Positions 1 through 8,101 of a stretch of 64,000 bases of DNA are shown here, piece after piece; within the stretch, counting starts at the first letter, position 1; the number at the start of each line of letters is the position of its first letter. The translations under genes were made by a program, and so were the position numbers. The notes under the pieces are model-generated. The model worked only from the letters and a program-made list of their open reading frames with translations, was not told where the DNA came from and made no database searches. Source of the DNA: Trinickia sp. Y13 (GTDB taxonomy: Bacteria > Pseudomonadota > Gammaproteobacteria > Burkholderiales > Burkholderiaceae); contig NZ_JAKWFK010000004.1 in assembly GCF_029522115.1 (NCBI RefSeq), forward strand, positions 248,001 through 312,000, given 5' to 3'.

Positions 1-164
1 TTCTGATGACGACCGTCCTGCGCTTCATCAGGCATACGGATCTCGTGGCCGAATTTGCGCCGCTCGATGCCTACGTCAAACGATGCGAAGCGCGGCCAGC
101 CTTTCAGGCTGCCTTGCGTAATCAGATGGAAGGCTACGCGCGCAACGAGCCGGCAGCGGCCTGA
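1..164 (+). CDS. Glutathione S-transferase, C-terminal fragment
   Basis: The open frame enters from outside the window, so only the last 53 or so residues are visible. They read LMMTTVLRFIRHTDLVAEF followed by a segment with YVKRCEARPAF, which is the usual end of the alpha-helical C-terminal domain of bacterial glutathione S-transferases (substrate-binding half). The glutathione-binding N-terminal domain is missing here because of the window edge, not because of a mutation. The stop codon is followed by a strong hairpin. The family call rests on the ending motif only. Confidence 0.7.
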   Translation, partial: LMTTVLRFIRHTDLVAEFAPLDAYVKRCEARPAFQAALRNQMEGYARNEPAAA

Positions 165-176
165 GCATGCAACAGC

Positions 177-206
177 GCGGCCAAACGCCCGAAGGCGTTA
201 GGCCGC
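177..206. terminator. Hairpin between convergent genes, probable bidirectional terminator
   Basis: The sequence GCGGCCaAACGCC, a CGAA loop, then GGCGTTaGGCCGC folds into a stem of about 13 bp with a tetraloop. It lies 13 bases after the glutathione S-transferase stop and about 60 bases before the end of the convergent carotenoid oxygenase gene. No clear T-run follows on either strand, so rho-independent termination is likely but not certain. Confidence 0.5.
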
Positions 207-264
207 TCATGACGGAAACCGAGTCGGCGAACCGCCGCAAGATTTCGCGGCAGCTTTGCGGTCG

Positions 265-1587
265 TTAGCTAACCCACGCGCCGTGAAATCCCGCGGGGAT
301 CCGCCTCGGCAGCCGCACCGTCGCAACCGGCGCACGTTCTATATCGTTGCCGTCGAGGATAACCAGATCGCTCGTATCCGTTGCACGACGATAGACGCAG
401 ACGAGCACCCAACCATCGTCCTCCGCGGACGATGCGGAACGCGCGACGAATACGGGTTCACTGTTTTGGTCGCCTTCGGGAACGCCGTATCGCTGTATCG
501 AACCGGAACCGAGATCGTAACGAAGGACGCCTCGGAACTCCGTGTTCGTGGGTTGCTCCACGGCATATAGGAACCGATAAGCGCGGCCGGTTCGTCGTTC
601 GTCGATGCGGGGCAGTTCGATATGCACATCCGCCATCTGCTTTTCCGTCACGACGCCGCTATTTAGGTCAATGACATAGCGCCATAGAACGCCGAGCGGG
701 GACGGCTCGAACGTCGAATCGTCGTCGGCGAGACGAAAGTAGCGGGGATATCGAACCGCGTCCAATACGATCGTCGCCGCATCGGCATCGTAAGCATTCA
801 CCACGTGTTGAATAAAGCACGGCGCTATTTCAAACCACTGCACTTCACCGCCATGTCGCCGGACGACGCCGAGCCTCGCCTGGTGATCATCGCGCCAACG
901 CAACGGCATTCGGTGCCCCCGGGATAGCATCGAAAAGTCGTATCCGACATTGAGATCCATCAGGATGCTGTGCGTCGCGGTGATCGCCATGTCGTGCATC
1001 ATCGACGGCGATGGCATGTCGATGTCGACGTCCACGGTGGGTGCCCCTTTTGCATCTGCCACCGTGTAGCGCAAAAACGGCTTCTTCCAATCGGCGCGAA
1101 AGCTCATCAGCTCGCCCGTGTGCGGGTCGACTTTCGGATGGGCCGTCGTGCCATTCGCCAGGCCCGGATGACGACAGGTTGCCCCGAGCGTCTCGAGGGC
1201 GGCGGTGATCGCAAGCGGCGCACCGCCTTCAGCCAGTGCCAATATTTCACCCCCGTGGGAAAGCACGTTCACGTTCGGGTTCGTATCCAGGAGATCGGGC
1301 GCCGCATGAGGTTCGCGTGCGCTGGCCCAGCGCTTCGTGCGGGCCCAGCGATTCCGATAGTTCGTTGCACGCCCGCCGCTCAGCGAGATGCCATGCAACA
1401 TGGCGTCTTCGGGCCACCAGTCCAACACGTCGTTTCCGTTGAAATGCCCGCGCAAAGGGTTGGGCCCATTACGCACCAATACCCCATCGAGCTGCGGCGG
1501 TATTTCGCCGATAACGGGAAGCTCCGTAATGTCGACTTCGTCGAGGACGGCCGCCGTGGCGCCGGAATTCAAGTCGAGTGTGGCCAT
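265..1587 (-). CDS. Carotenoid oxygenase (RPE65/CCD family)
   Basis: About 440 residues. The family cleaves carotenoids, apocarotenoids or stilbene-like double bonds with a non-haem iron held by four histidines. The sequence shows the N-terminal NGPNP signature and the NGNDVLDWWPEDAMLHG segment. All four histidine contexts are present: AHPKVDPHTGE, MMHDMAITATH, FIQHVVNAYD and the C-terminal GFHGAWV. The start at 1587 (MATLDL) is preferred. Longer in-frame starts at 1626 and 1641 would overlap the end of the upstream DUF2239 gene, which may indicate translational coupling. It is probably co-transcribed with that gene from the promoter near 2304-2339. The substrate is not predictable; lignostilbene dioxygenases belong to the same fold. 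Confidence 0.9.
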   Translation of the reverse strand: MATLDLNSGATAAVLDEVDITELPVIGEIPPQLDGVLVRNGPNPLRGHFNGNDVLDWWPEDAMLHGISLSGGRATNYRNRWARTKRWASAREPHAAPDLLDTNPNVNVLSHGGEILALAEGGAPLAITAALETLGATCRHPGLANGTTAHPKVDPHTGELMSFRADWKKPFLRYTVADAKGAPTVDVDIDMPSPSMMHDMAITATHSILMDLNVGYDFSMLSRGHRMPLRWRDDHQARLGVVRRHGGEVQWFEIAPCFIQHVVNAYDADAATIVLDAVRYPRYFRLADDDSTFEPSPLGVLWRYVIDLNSGVVTEKQMADVHIELPRIDERRTGRAYRFLYAVEQPTNTEFRGVLRYDLGSGSIQRYGVPEGDQNSEPVFVARSASSAEDDGWVLVCVYRRATDTSDLVILDGNDIERAPVATVRLPRRIPAGFHGAWVS

Positions 1588-1603
1588 GGTTGTCTTGGCC
1601 CCA

Positions 1604-2281
1604 TCAGCGCGTGGGCGCGTGCTCATATGGGTCGTCGCCATCGACGACAGAGAGCGCGATCACGTGCTCGCGCACGTCCGTCGGCCATGCTGCGATCTGT
1701 TCACGCAATCGCGACTGATCGTTCGCAAATAACGCACGCGTGGCCTCTTCGAAACCAGGCATGTCTCCGGCCATCGCGGACATGAAATGGTAGGCGCGCT
1801 CCTGGGCTTTGCGACGCCGGTCTTGCTCGCCGTTCGTGCGCCGCGCTTCGTCGACCAGCTTGCGTAGCGCCACCGAAGCGCCGCCGGGTTGTGCGCTGAG
1901 CCAGCTCCAATGCCGCGGCAAAAGAGTGACCTCGCGTGCAACCACGCCCAACTTGGGGCGCCCGCGCCCGCGCGGCGCATTCTCCGCGCTGTCGGCTTCG
2001 CTCGAATCGCCTGCCGCTAGCGACGCGTCTTGTGGGGTGGCTCCGCCATGATCTTTGGCGCTAGCCGGGTGCGCGGCGAGTCGAGCCAATACTTGGTCAT
2101 CCGTGCCGCGGGTGTCGATGTCGAGCGAGCGTCCGGTGCCGTCATCGAACATCAGAACAGGGCCCGATGCGCCGTTTTCGACGGCATGCTTTACCGCCAA
2201 GGCGACAGCTTCCAATGCGCCTGATGCGATGCGCCGATGGCCGTCGAAGGCGGTATAGGTAACGAGAGAAGGAGAGGACAT
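1604..2281 (-). CDS. DUF2239 family protein
   Basis: 225 residues, cytoplasmic, function unknown. The N-terminal part carries TAFDGHRRIASGALEAVALA, and a highly conserved block RPKLGVVAREVTLLPRHW followed by LSAQPGGASVALRKLVDEAR identifies the DUF2239 family. A low-complexity acidic/Ala-rich linker (about residues 75-100) joins the halves. The conserved block resembles ribbon-helix-helix or antitoxin-like DNA-binding segments, but that is only an impression. It is first in an operon with the carotenoid oxygenase and has an unusually well-formed promoter/operator directly upstream, so expression is probably tightly controlled. The Shine-Dalgarno sequence is weak. Confidence 0.85.
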   Translation of the reverse strand: MSSPSLVTYTAFDGHRRIASGALEAVALAVKHAVENGASGPVLMFDDGTGRSLDIDTRGTDDQVLARLAAHPASAKDHGGATPQDASLAAGDSSEADSAENAPRGRGRPKLGVVAREVTLLPRHWSWLSAQPGGASVALRKLVDEARRTNGEQDRRRKAQERAYHFMSAMAGDMPGFEEATRALFANDQSRLREQIAAWPTDVREHVIALSVVDGDDPYEHAPTR

Positions 2282-2303
2282 CGTTCGAATCTCGAGTTGG
2301 AAT

Positions 2304-2357
2304 GGTCCGCAATTTATACCCGGATGAAATAGATGTCAATATTATCCGGGTATAAAT
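2304..2357 (-). promoter_or_regulatory. Promoter with perfect 14-bp inverted-repeat operator for the DUF2239-carotenoid oxygenase operon
   Basis: On the minus strand TTGACA (2339-2334) is followed after exactly 17 bases by TAAATT (2316-2311), a near-consensus sigma-70 promoter pointing at the DUF2239 gene. Two perfect inverted arms flank the -35 element: ATTTATACCCGGAT at 2312-2325 and ATCCGGGTATAAAT at 2344-2357, with an 18-base spacer. One arm covers the -10/spacer and the other lies just upstream of -35. A second, outer pair (TCGAATCTCGA at 2285-2295 and its complement at 2359-2369) encloses them. This is the layout of a repressed promoter. The regulator is not identified and no regulator gene is adjacent. 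Confidence 0.7.
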
Positions 2358-2492
2358 ATCGAGATTCGAGGTTCGCTTCAACGACGACACAGCGCTCTGT
2401 GTGGCGTGGCCCGAGCGCCTGCATTGATGCAGGCTCACCTTTGCGATCGGTTGCGCCGCGTTGTCACAAGGCAGCATCGCCCCCTAACGTGG

Positions 2493-3152
2493 TCACTTCC
2501 ACGGTGAGTTCAGGATGATGCTGCAGACGTTGACCCGCTCGAAGGCGGCATCTTTATGTGCCAGAAAATCATCGTTGAAGGTGCCGAACGTACTGCTTGG
2601 ACGATGCTTCATGCCGTCATAAAAGGCATCGATTATCTTGTTTGCGAAGTCGGCCTCACGCGGATAGCTACCGACCACCGCGGCGCGCTGTTCCTCCGTG
2701 AGCGCGCCGAAGCCGCGTCCCGCCACGTCCATCCCGGCCCCCGCTTGCAGTAAGGCGATTTCCCCGTGCATGTGCTCTGGGATGCCCGGCGTCGTATGGA
2801 GTGCGACAGCGGTCCATACCCTATCGATGTCTTGCTCCAAAATACGATGGCTTCGCAAAAAATCGCGCGCGGCGTTCGCGCCGTCGACCTCGAAGCGCAA
2901 CTGGCTTTCGCTATAGGCTGACGTGAGCCCTAGATCGTGAAACATGGCCGCAACGTAGAGCAATTCGGGATCGAAGGCGATACCCTTGCTCTTTCCGAGC
3001 AACGCGCCCCATAGGTAGACGCGGGCGGAATGATTGAACAGCAACTCGCTTTCGGTGTCGAGAATGAGCTGCGTGACTTCACGCATCAGGTTACTGTCGG
3101 GGATCACGACGCCGAGCATGTCGGCGCTCGACACAGCTTTGCCTTGAATCAT
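2493..3152 (-). CDS. HD-domain hydrolase, cyanamide-hydratase-like
   Basis: 219 residues from the ATG at 3152; an upstream in-frame ATG at 3242 would add 30 basic, low-complexity residues that do not look like family sequence. The metal-binding HD signature is present as H41 (FNHSARVYLWG), H72-D73 (AMFHDLGL), a further histidine in ALHTTPG and an aspartate in GAGMDVAG. The arrangement and length fit the HD family that includes yeast Ddi2 cyanamide hydratase and many uncharacterised bacterial hydrolases. It is probably a soluble metal-dependent enzyme. It is divergent from the MocR regulator gene starting at 3271, so the regulator may control it. Confidence 0.8.
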   Translation of the reverse strand: MIQGKAVSSADMLGVVIPDSNLMREVTQLILDTESELLFNHSARVYLWGALLGKSKGIAFDPELLYVAAMFHDLGLTSAYSESQLRFEVDGANAARDFLRSHRILEQDIDRVWTAVALHTTPGIPEHMHGEIALLQAGAGMDVAGRGFGALTEEQRAAVVGSYPREADFANKIIDAFYDGMKHRPSSTFGTFNDDFLAHKDAAFERVNVCSIILNSPWK

Positions 3153-3270
3153 CTGATTACTCGATCTATTAGGACGACGGACCCGCGGGCCAGCACCGAT
3201 TGGCCCCGATACACGCACGAAGCTACGCTTTGATCGAGCCATAAAACAGCACCAAGATCGAGAACTTCCA

Positions 3271-4698
3271 ATGCATCATGGCGAATACATCTCCCTCCCG
3301 ATCGGCGTCGATCGCAACGGCCCCGCCTCGTTGTCCGCGCAGATCTACGCTTCGATCCGAAACGCGATCGAGACGGGGCAGCTCGCCGCCGGCGCGCGGT
3401 TGCCTTCGTGGTCGGATCTGGCGGCGCAACTCGGCGTGTCGCGGGGGACCGTGCGCACGGCGTACGAGCGCCTAATCGACGAGCAATTCGTAATCGGTCT
3501 AGGGGCAGCAGGTACGCGCGTAGCAGAACGCCCGTCTCTGCCGGCGATACCCAATTGGTCGCCGGACGCGCCGCCCCTTCCCGATCTCTTCAGCGATTTC
3601 GGTACCACGCCTTTGGTATTTCAAATGGGCGTGCCGGCCCAAGACGCCTTTCCGTTCAAGCTGTGGTCGCGTATCCAAGCGCATGCGGCGCGGCGCGCGG
3701 CGGCCGCTCCCGTCGGATACCCCGATCCTCGCGGCGATCCGGATTTGCGAAGGGAAATTGCCGCCTATCTCGGCGTGGCGCGCGGCCTGCGATGCAATCC
3801 CTCTCAGGTGTTCGTCACGACCGGGTTCTCGGGAGCGCTGAACCTGGCGATTCGCGGGCTTCAGGTCGAAAGGCGGGACGCCTGGATGGAGGACCCTGGC
3901 TTTCCGCTCACGCGCACCGCCCTCGGCTTGGCGGGAATGACCGTGACGGCAGTGCCGGTGGATGCCCACGGCCTCGACGTCGATGCCGGCATCCGGCAGA
4001 CGCCTCAGGCCGCACTCGCCATCGTGACGCCGGGCCAGCAGGCGCCGCTCGGGATGACGATGTCGCTGCCCCGACGGCTTTCGCTGCTCGCTTGGGCCAA
4101 GCGAAACGACGCCTGGATCGTTGAAGATGATTATCTGGGCGAGCTTCAACTGAAAGGACGGGCGGCGCCCGCGCTCGCTTCGCTCGACCAAGCGGGACGC
4201 GTCCTGCACATCGGCAGTTTCAGCAAAACCATCACCCCAGCGCTGCGTCTGGGCTTTTTGGTGGTGCCATTGGCAATGGCACATCGATTCGGCGATATCT
4301 CCGCGTGCCTCGCACCCGCCCCGGCCGCATCGGTGCAGCACGCGGTGACGGAATTCATGCGCGACGGGCACTATCTGCGCCATCTGCGCCGCATGAAGCG
4401 CCTCTACGCCGCGCGGCAAGAAGCCCTCGTCGGTTGTCTCGCGCAAATGGGCTCCGACTCGCTGAAAGTGCTGGCCACGGCCGGCACGGCAATCGTGACC
4501 GCGCTGCCCGAATCGGTATCGGATATCGACATTGCATCGAAAGCTCGCCGCTCAGGCTTGGCCCCCGTGCCGCTCTCTTCCTGGTACATGCATGACCCGA
4601 GGCAACAGGGGCTGTTGCTGAGCGTGACCAATCTGAACGAGCGCACACTGGCTGCCGATTGCCGCCGGCTGCTCGAACGAATCGACGCGCGCAATTGA
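3271..4698 (+). CDS. MocR/PdxR-type transcriptional regulator (GntR HTH + aminotransferase fold)
   Basis: 475 residues. Residues about 15-80 form a GntR winged helix (LSAQIYASIRNAIETGQLA, then LGVSRGTVRTAYERL). Residues about 115-470 form a fold-type-I aminotransferase domain. The PLP-binding lysine sits in HIGSFSKTITPALRLGF (K319). MocR regulators sense PLP or amino-compound aldimines and usually control neighbouring genes. Here the divergent HD hydrolase and the downstream cupin-carboxymuconolactone decarboxylase pair are candidates. Its first codons overlap the likely divergent promoter region of the HD gene. Confidence 0.9.
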   Translation: MHHGEYISLPIGVDRNGPASLSAQIYASIRNAIETGQLAAGARLPSWSDLAAQLGVSRGTVRTAYERLIDEQFVIGLGAAGTRVAERPSLPAIPNWSPDAPPLPDLFSDFGTTPLVFQMGVPAQDAFPFKLWSRIQAHAARRAAAAPVGYPDPRGDPDLRREIAAYLGVARGLRCNPSQVFVTTGFSGALNLAIRGLQVERRDAWMEDPGFPLTRTALGLAGMTVTAVPVDAHGLDVDAGIRQTPQAALAIVTPGQQAPLGMTMSLPRRLSLLAWAKRNDAWIVEDDYLGELQLKGRAAPALASLDQAGRVLHIGSFSKTITPALRLGFLVVPLAMAHRFGDISACLAPAPAASVQHAVTEFMRDGHYLRHLRRMKRLYAARQEALVGCLAQMGSDSLKVLATAGTAIVTALPESVSDIDIASKARRSGLAPVPLSSWYMHDPRQQGLLLSVTNLNERTLAADCRRLLERIDARN

Positions 4699-4816
4699 GC
4701 GTGCAGCAAGCGGGCCGCTGCATCGCGTCATGGTGCATGAAATATGTTCATTCTTGGTTCTTTCTCGTGCGCTATTTCGAAATCACAATAGGCGCATCTC
4801 AAGGAGCCACACGGTG

Positions 4817-5233
4817 ATGAACATTCGATCTTTCGTTTCGGCTGCCTGCATAGGCATGGTCTTCAGCATTGCAATGCCCGCGGGGGCGCATGGCACGGGT
4901 GATACCGTCACGCCGAACTTCCAGCACGCCATTCCCAACATTCCGGGCAAGTCGTTGACTGCCGTCGTAGTGGACTATGCCCCCGGCAGCGTTTCACCCG
5001 CGCACGAGCACGCGAAGTCCGCGTTCATCTACGCGTACGTCGTGTCCGGCGCCATCGAATCTCAAGTCGACGACGGCCCGAAGCACATCTACCACGCCGG
5101 CGAAAGCTTCTTCGAAGCGCCCGGCGCCATCCACCGCGTCAGCCGCAATGCGAGCGACACCCAGCCTGCGAAGCTCTTGGCGGTGTTCGTTGTGGATAGC
5201 GACGACAAGATCCTGACCACCCCGGTCAAATAA
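4817..5233 (+). CDS. Exported cupin-domain protein
   Basis: 138 residues. A typical Sec signal peptide occupies residues 1-24 (MNIRSFVSAACIGMVFSIAM followed by PAGAHG). The remainder is a single small cupin with histidines in SPAHEHAKSAF and FFEAPGAIHRV, consistent with metal binding in the periplasm. AAGGAG at 4801-4806 precedes the ATG at 4817; GTG at 4814 is an alternative start. It is followed after 29 bases by a carboxymuconolactone decarboxylase-like gene, and this pair (cupin plus AhpD-like protein) recurs in proteobacteria. The substrate is unknown. Confidence 0.8.
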   Translation: MNIRSFVSAACIGMVFSIAMPAGAHGTGDTVTPNFQHAIPNIPGKSLTAVVVDYAPGSVSPAHEHAKSAFIYAYVVSGAIESQVDDGPKHIYHAGESFFEAPGAIHRVSRNASDTQPAKLLAVFVVDSDDKILTTPVK

Positions 5234-5262
5234 ATCGAGTGCATAAGGTAAAGGAGTGACTC

Positions 5263-5718
5263 ATGAGCAAGCGTCTCGACTATAGCCAGATCGCGCCGGC
5301 CGGCGTAAAAGCCCTTGGCGGCGTCTACAGCTACGTCATGCAAAGCGACCTCTCGCCCGTTCTCGTCGATCTAGCCTACCTGCGCGTGTCGCAGATCAAC
5401 AACTGCGCCTACTGTCTCGACATGCACACGCGCGACCTGCTGAGCAAAGACGTGAAAATCGAAAAACTCGCGCTGGTGCAGGCATGGAGGGAAGCGGGAA
5501 ATCTATTCGACGAGCGCGAGCGCGCCGCGCTTGCGTGGGCCGAATCGGTGACGCTTGTCGCGCAGACGGGCGTCACCGACGAGGCGTACGAAGCCGCCCG
5601 CGCCGTGTTCGACGAACGCGAGCTCGTCGATCTGACGATCGCCATCAGCTTGATGAACACCTATAACCGCATGGCGATCAGCTTCCGCAATACCCCACAA
5701 GCCGTGTTGAAGCAGTGA
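5263..5718 (+). CDS. Carboxymuconolactone decarboxylase / AhpD-like peroxidase family protein
   Basis: 151 residues, cytoplasmic, all-helical. The redox-active CxxC with its downstream histidine is visible in NNCAYCLDMHTRDLL, the AhpD-type proton relay site, so it is more likely an alkylhydroperoxidase-like thiol enzyme than a true decarboxylase. The Shine-Dalgarno AAGGAG lies about 8 bases upstream. It forms an operon with the upstream cupin; a secreted hypothetical protein follows after 115 bases. Confidence 0.9.
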   Translation: MSKRLDYSQIAPAGVKALGGVYSYVMQSDLSPVLVDLAYLRVSQINNCAYCLDMHTRDLLSKDVKIEKLALVQAWREAGNLFDERERAALAWAESVTLVAQTGVTDEAYEAARAVFDERELVDLTIAISLMNTYNRMAISFRNTPQAVLKQ

Positions 5719-5833
5719 TAGAGTGGTGCCGGTCTTAGCGCGGTGTGAATCGAACGGCGTTTGCAGCGGACGGCGCGGCTCGACGTCGACGTTCGCCACC
5801 GCAGCGCTCGCACCGCCCAACTCAGAACCGGAC

Positions 5834-6280
5834 ATGAAACGATCGATCCTCGCTGCGCTCGCCTCCTCCTCTTTTGCCACCTTGTATTTCGCCACCGCCG
5901 TCCACGCCCAAAGCGACGCGCCTGGCCCATTTGCCACGCCTTCCGGCCAAGTGCAGTTCGTGCGCACCGGCCACGCATTCGTCGGCATGCTCGATAAGGA
6001 CGTTTTCGACCGGTTCGGCGCAACTACGCTCGTGCATTTCGACGAAGTCGGTAGCGCAAACGATAGCGTCACGCGCTCGCTCGTCCAGACCGATTCGGGT
6101 CCCGTGCTATACGACTTCCGGCAACGTCCCCCCCTCGTGCAGCGCACGCATGCACGCATGGCGGTCAAGCGCGTGTTCTGGCAAGGAGACGACGTGGTGA
6201 TGCAAGGCTCGCAAGGCTGGTTCAGCTTGAAGGGCGGTGTCTTGACGAAGCTGCGCGCTTCCAAGAAAACCTACCATTGA
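5834..6280 (+). CDS. Exported protein of unknown function
   Basis: 148 residues from the ATG at 5834. A Sec signal peptide is visible (MKRSILAALASSSFATLYFA, then TAVHAQ). The mature part is about 125 residues without a recognised domain, rich in beta-prone segments and arginines, with pairs such as QGDDVVMQGSQGWF near the end. The frame is open 37 codons further upstream, but those residues look non-coding and the signal peptide fixes the start. It is the last gene of the MocR-cupin stretch; a relationship to those genes is only positional. Confidence 0.6.
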   Translation: MKRSILAALASSSFATLYFATAVHAQSDAPGPFATPSGQVQFVRTGHAFVGMLDKDVFDRFGATTLVHFDEVGSANDSVTRSLVQTDSGPVLYDFRQRPPLVQRTHARMAVKRVFWQGDDVVMQGSQGWFSLKGGVLTKLRASKKTYH

Positions 6281-6412
6281 TCGTAGGCTTCATCGCATCG
6301 CCTGCTCGCCGGTTGCCGACAATGGGTGCAGTACGTGTAATCCGCGAATAGACATACCAATCCATATCGCAGACAATCTTCGCGTCCGTTCACACCTATC
6401 GCAGGAGCCGCG

Positions 6413-7039
6413 ATGTTCGACATTTCCGCGCTAAGCACGTTCGTTGCCGTCGTTCTGGGCCTTTTTCTGATTCCAGGCCCGGCCGTGCTACTCGTACTCA
6501 GTCGTACCGTCCAAGGCGGCCGCAAGACTGGCGTCATGACCGGGCTGGGAATAGCGGCCGGAGATTTCGTGCATACCGTGTTTGCGGCGGCTGGCTTATC
6601 GGCCGTGCTGATGACTTCCGCGCTCGCATTCAATGCGGTCAAGCTGATCGGCGCGGCCTACCTCATCTATCTGGGCATTCGTGCGATCCTCGAAAAGCAG
6701 AGCGATCCCTCGCTGCCGAAAATGCCGGCCGTCTCCCCTGCGAAAGCCTTTTTGCAGGCCGTTCCGGCTGAAGTGCTGAACCCCAAGACGGCGCTGTTCT
6801 TCCTCGCTTTCATGCCGCAGTTCGTGCATCCCGAACACGGTTCGGTCTTTTTTCAGTTTGCCATTCTCGGGCTCATCTTCGTCGTATTGAGTTCGGTCTA
6901 TACCACCCTGCTCGTCCTTTCGATCCGCCCGCTTGGGCGTATCGTGAAGCATCTGACGTGGATCGGCCGGTGGCAAGGGAAAATCGTGGGCTCCATCTTC
7001 ATCGCGCTGGGCTTGAAGGTCGCGACGCAACATCGCTGA
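6413..7039 (+). CDS. LysE/RhtB family amino-acid exporter
   Basis: 208 residues with about six hydrophobic segments. The family hallmark is near the N-terminus: FLIPGPAVLLVLSRTVQGGRK, followed by GLGIAAGDFVHTV. A second hallmark, PAEVLNPKTALFFLAFMPQF, lies in the middle. Members export basic or neutral amino acids or related compounds across the inner membrane. AGGAG lies 6 bases before the ATG. The last 41 bases overlap the end of the convergent LysR gene. The substrate is not predictable; linkage to an amine-catabolic locus suggests an amino acid or amine. Confidence 0.9.
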   Translation: MFDISALSTFVAVVLGLFLIPGPAVLLVLSRTVQGGRKTGVMTGLGIAAGDFVHTVFAAAGLSAVLMTSALAFNAVKLIGAAYLIYLGIRAILEKQSDPSLPKMPAVSPAKAFLQAVPAEVLNPKTALFFLAFMPQFVHPEHGSVFFQFAILGLIFVVLSSVYTTLLVLSIRPLGRIVKHLTWIGRWQGKIVGSIFIALGLKVATQHR

Positions 7040-8000
7040 GCGAGAGCCCCTCGTCCACCGTTGCCGCGAGCCGTAGCGCCGGGTAGGCGCTATCGACCGC
7101 TTCGAGATCCGCGCGCATCTCGGCAATCAACCAATCGCGCACCTGCGCGACGATCGGGCGGAGCGGCCGTCCCGGCGCCCACGACAGGCAGCACATTCGA
7201 TCGGTGACGAGCAACTCCTCTTCGGCAGGTACGAGCGCGCCCTGGGCGAGCCAGTGCATCACCACGTTCACCCAGCCAAGCGCGATCCCTTGGCCGAGCA
7301 GCGCGGCCTGCACGACGATCGCGTAATCGTTGAAATTCAACACCCCCGCCGCCCGCCGCCTCTCCTCCTTGAATGCCGTGAAACGCGCGTGCCAGCCGCG
7401 CTCCTCGTCGTCCATCACGATGACCGTGTCGCCGTGCGCGCGCCAATCGTCGGTGCGCGCGAGCTCCTGGTAGCGGGGATTGCAAACGGGTAACAGCACC
7501 TCGGGCATGACCGGCACGCAGTTCTCGTGCATTTCGCCGTTCTGCGCGAAACGCATCCCGAGATCGACATCGCCGAGCGGCCCGCCGATGCGACCCGATA
7601 TCAATTGAAAACGCAGATCGACCGACGGAAACGCTTGATTGAGCCGGCTCATGCGCGGCATGAGCCAGTGCGTCGTGAACGCCGTGGAAACGGACAGCGT
7701 AACGGGCTCCACGCCCGTTGCGCGCGCTTCGATCTCGCGAATGGCGTCTTCGATTCCGGTCAGCCCCTCGGAAATCTTGCGATAGAGAATCCTTCCGCTC
7801 TCGGTCAGCTCGATACCGCCATGCACGCGCACGAACAGACGCACGCCGATATGGTCTTCCATGCGCGCCAGCATTCGGCTCACGGCAGGCTGGCTCACAT
7901 AGAGCTCCTGCGCTGCGCGCGTGAAGTTGCCGCAACGCGCGGCCGCTTCGAAGACGAACAGCGCATTCGCACTGGGGAGTTTTCTGCGTAGGCTAGGCAT
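6999..8000 (-). CDS. LysR-family transcriptional regulator (GcvA-like)
   Basis: 333 residues. The N-terminal winged helix (residues about 8-65) contains FEAAARCGNFTRAAQELYVS and QPAVSRMLARMEDHIGVRLF. The effector-binding domain follows (residues about 95-300). The start of the DNA-binding domain resembles the GcvA group (LPSANALFVFEAAAR). It is divergent from the ABC transporter operon beginning at 8102, the classical position for a LysR activator of that operon. It overlaps the end of the convergent LysE gene by 41 bases. The co-inducer is presumably the imported amine or a metabolite of it (inference). Confidence 0.9.
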   Translation of the reverse strand: MPSLRRKLPSANALFVFEAAARCGNFTRAAQELYVSQPAVSRMLARMEDHIGVRLFVRVHGGIELTESGRILYRKISEGLTGIEDAIREIEARATGVEPVTLSVSTAFTTHWLMPRMSRLNQAFPSVDLRFQLISGRIGGPLGDVDLGMRFAQNGEMHENCVPVMPEVLLPVCNPRYQELARTDDWRAHGDTVIVMDDEERGWHARFTAFKEERRRAAGVLNFNDYAIVVQAALLGQGIALGWVNVVMHWLAQGALVPAEEELLVTDRMCCLSWAPGRPLRPIVAQVRDWLIAEMRADLEAVDSAYPALRLAATVDEGLSLSDVASRPSSPAR

Positions 8001-8020
8001 GACTTCATGTTATGCCCAAT

Positions 8021-8029
8021 CCAACAATT
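8021..8029. promoter_or_regulatory. Possible shared regulator site CCAACAATT in the LysR-ABC intergenic region
   Basis: The 101-base divergent region 8001-8101 contains CCAACAATT at 8021-8029, 73 bases before the ABC ATPase start. The same nine bases occur upstream of the solute-binding protein gene (17495-17503, minus strand), in the same orientation relative to the downstream gene. The two genes must be co-expressed to make one transporter, so a shared operator is plausible. A 9-mer match by itself is weak evidence. Confidence 0.25.
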
Positions 8030-8101
8030 AGGGAATTGCCGTCAAAAAACCCGCAGCCTATATTTTTGACATCAACAGGCCGACACGGGCGGGAGCCAAC
8101 G

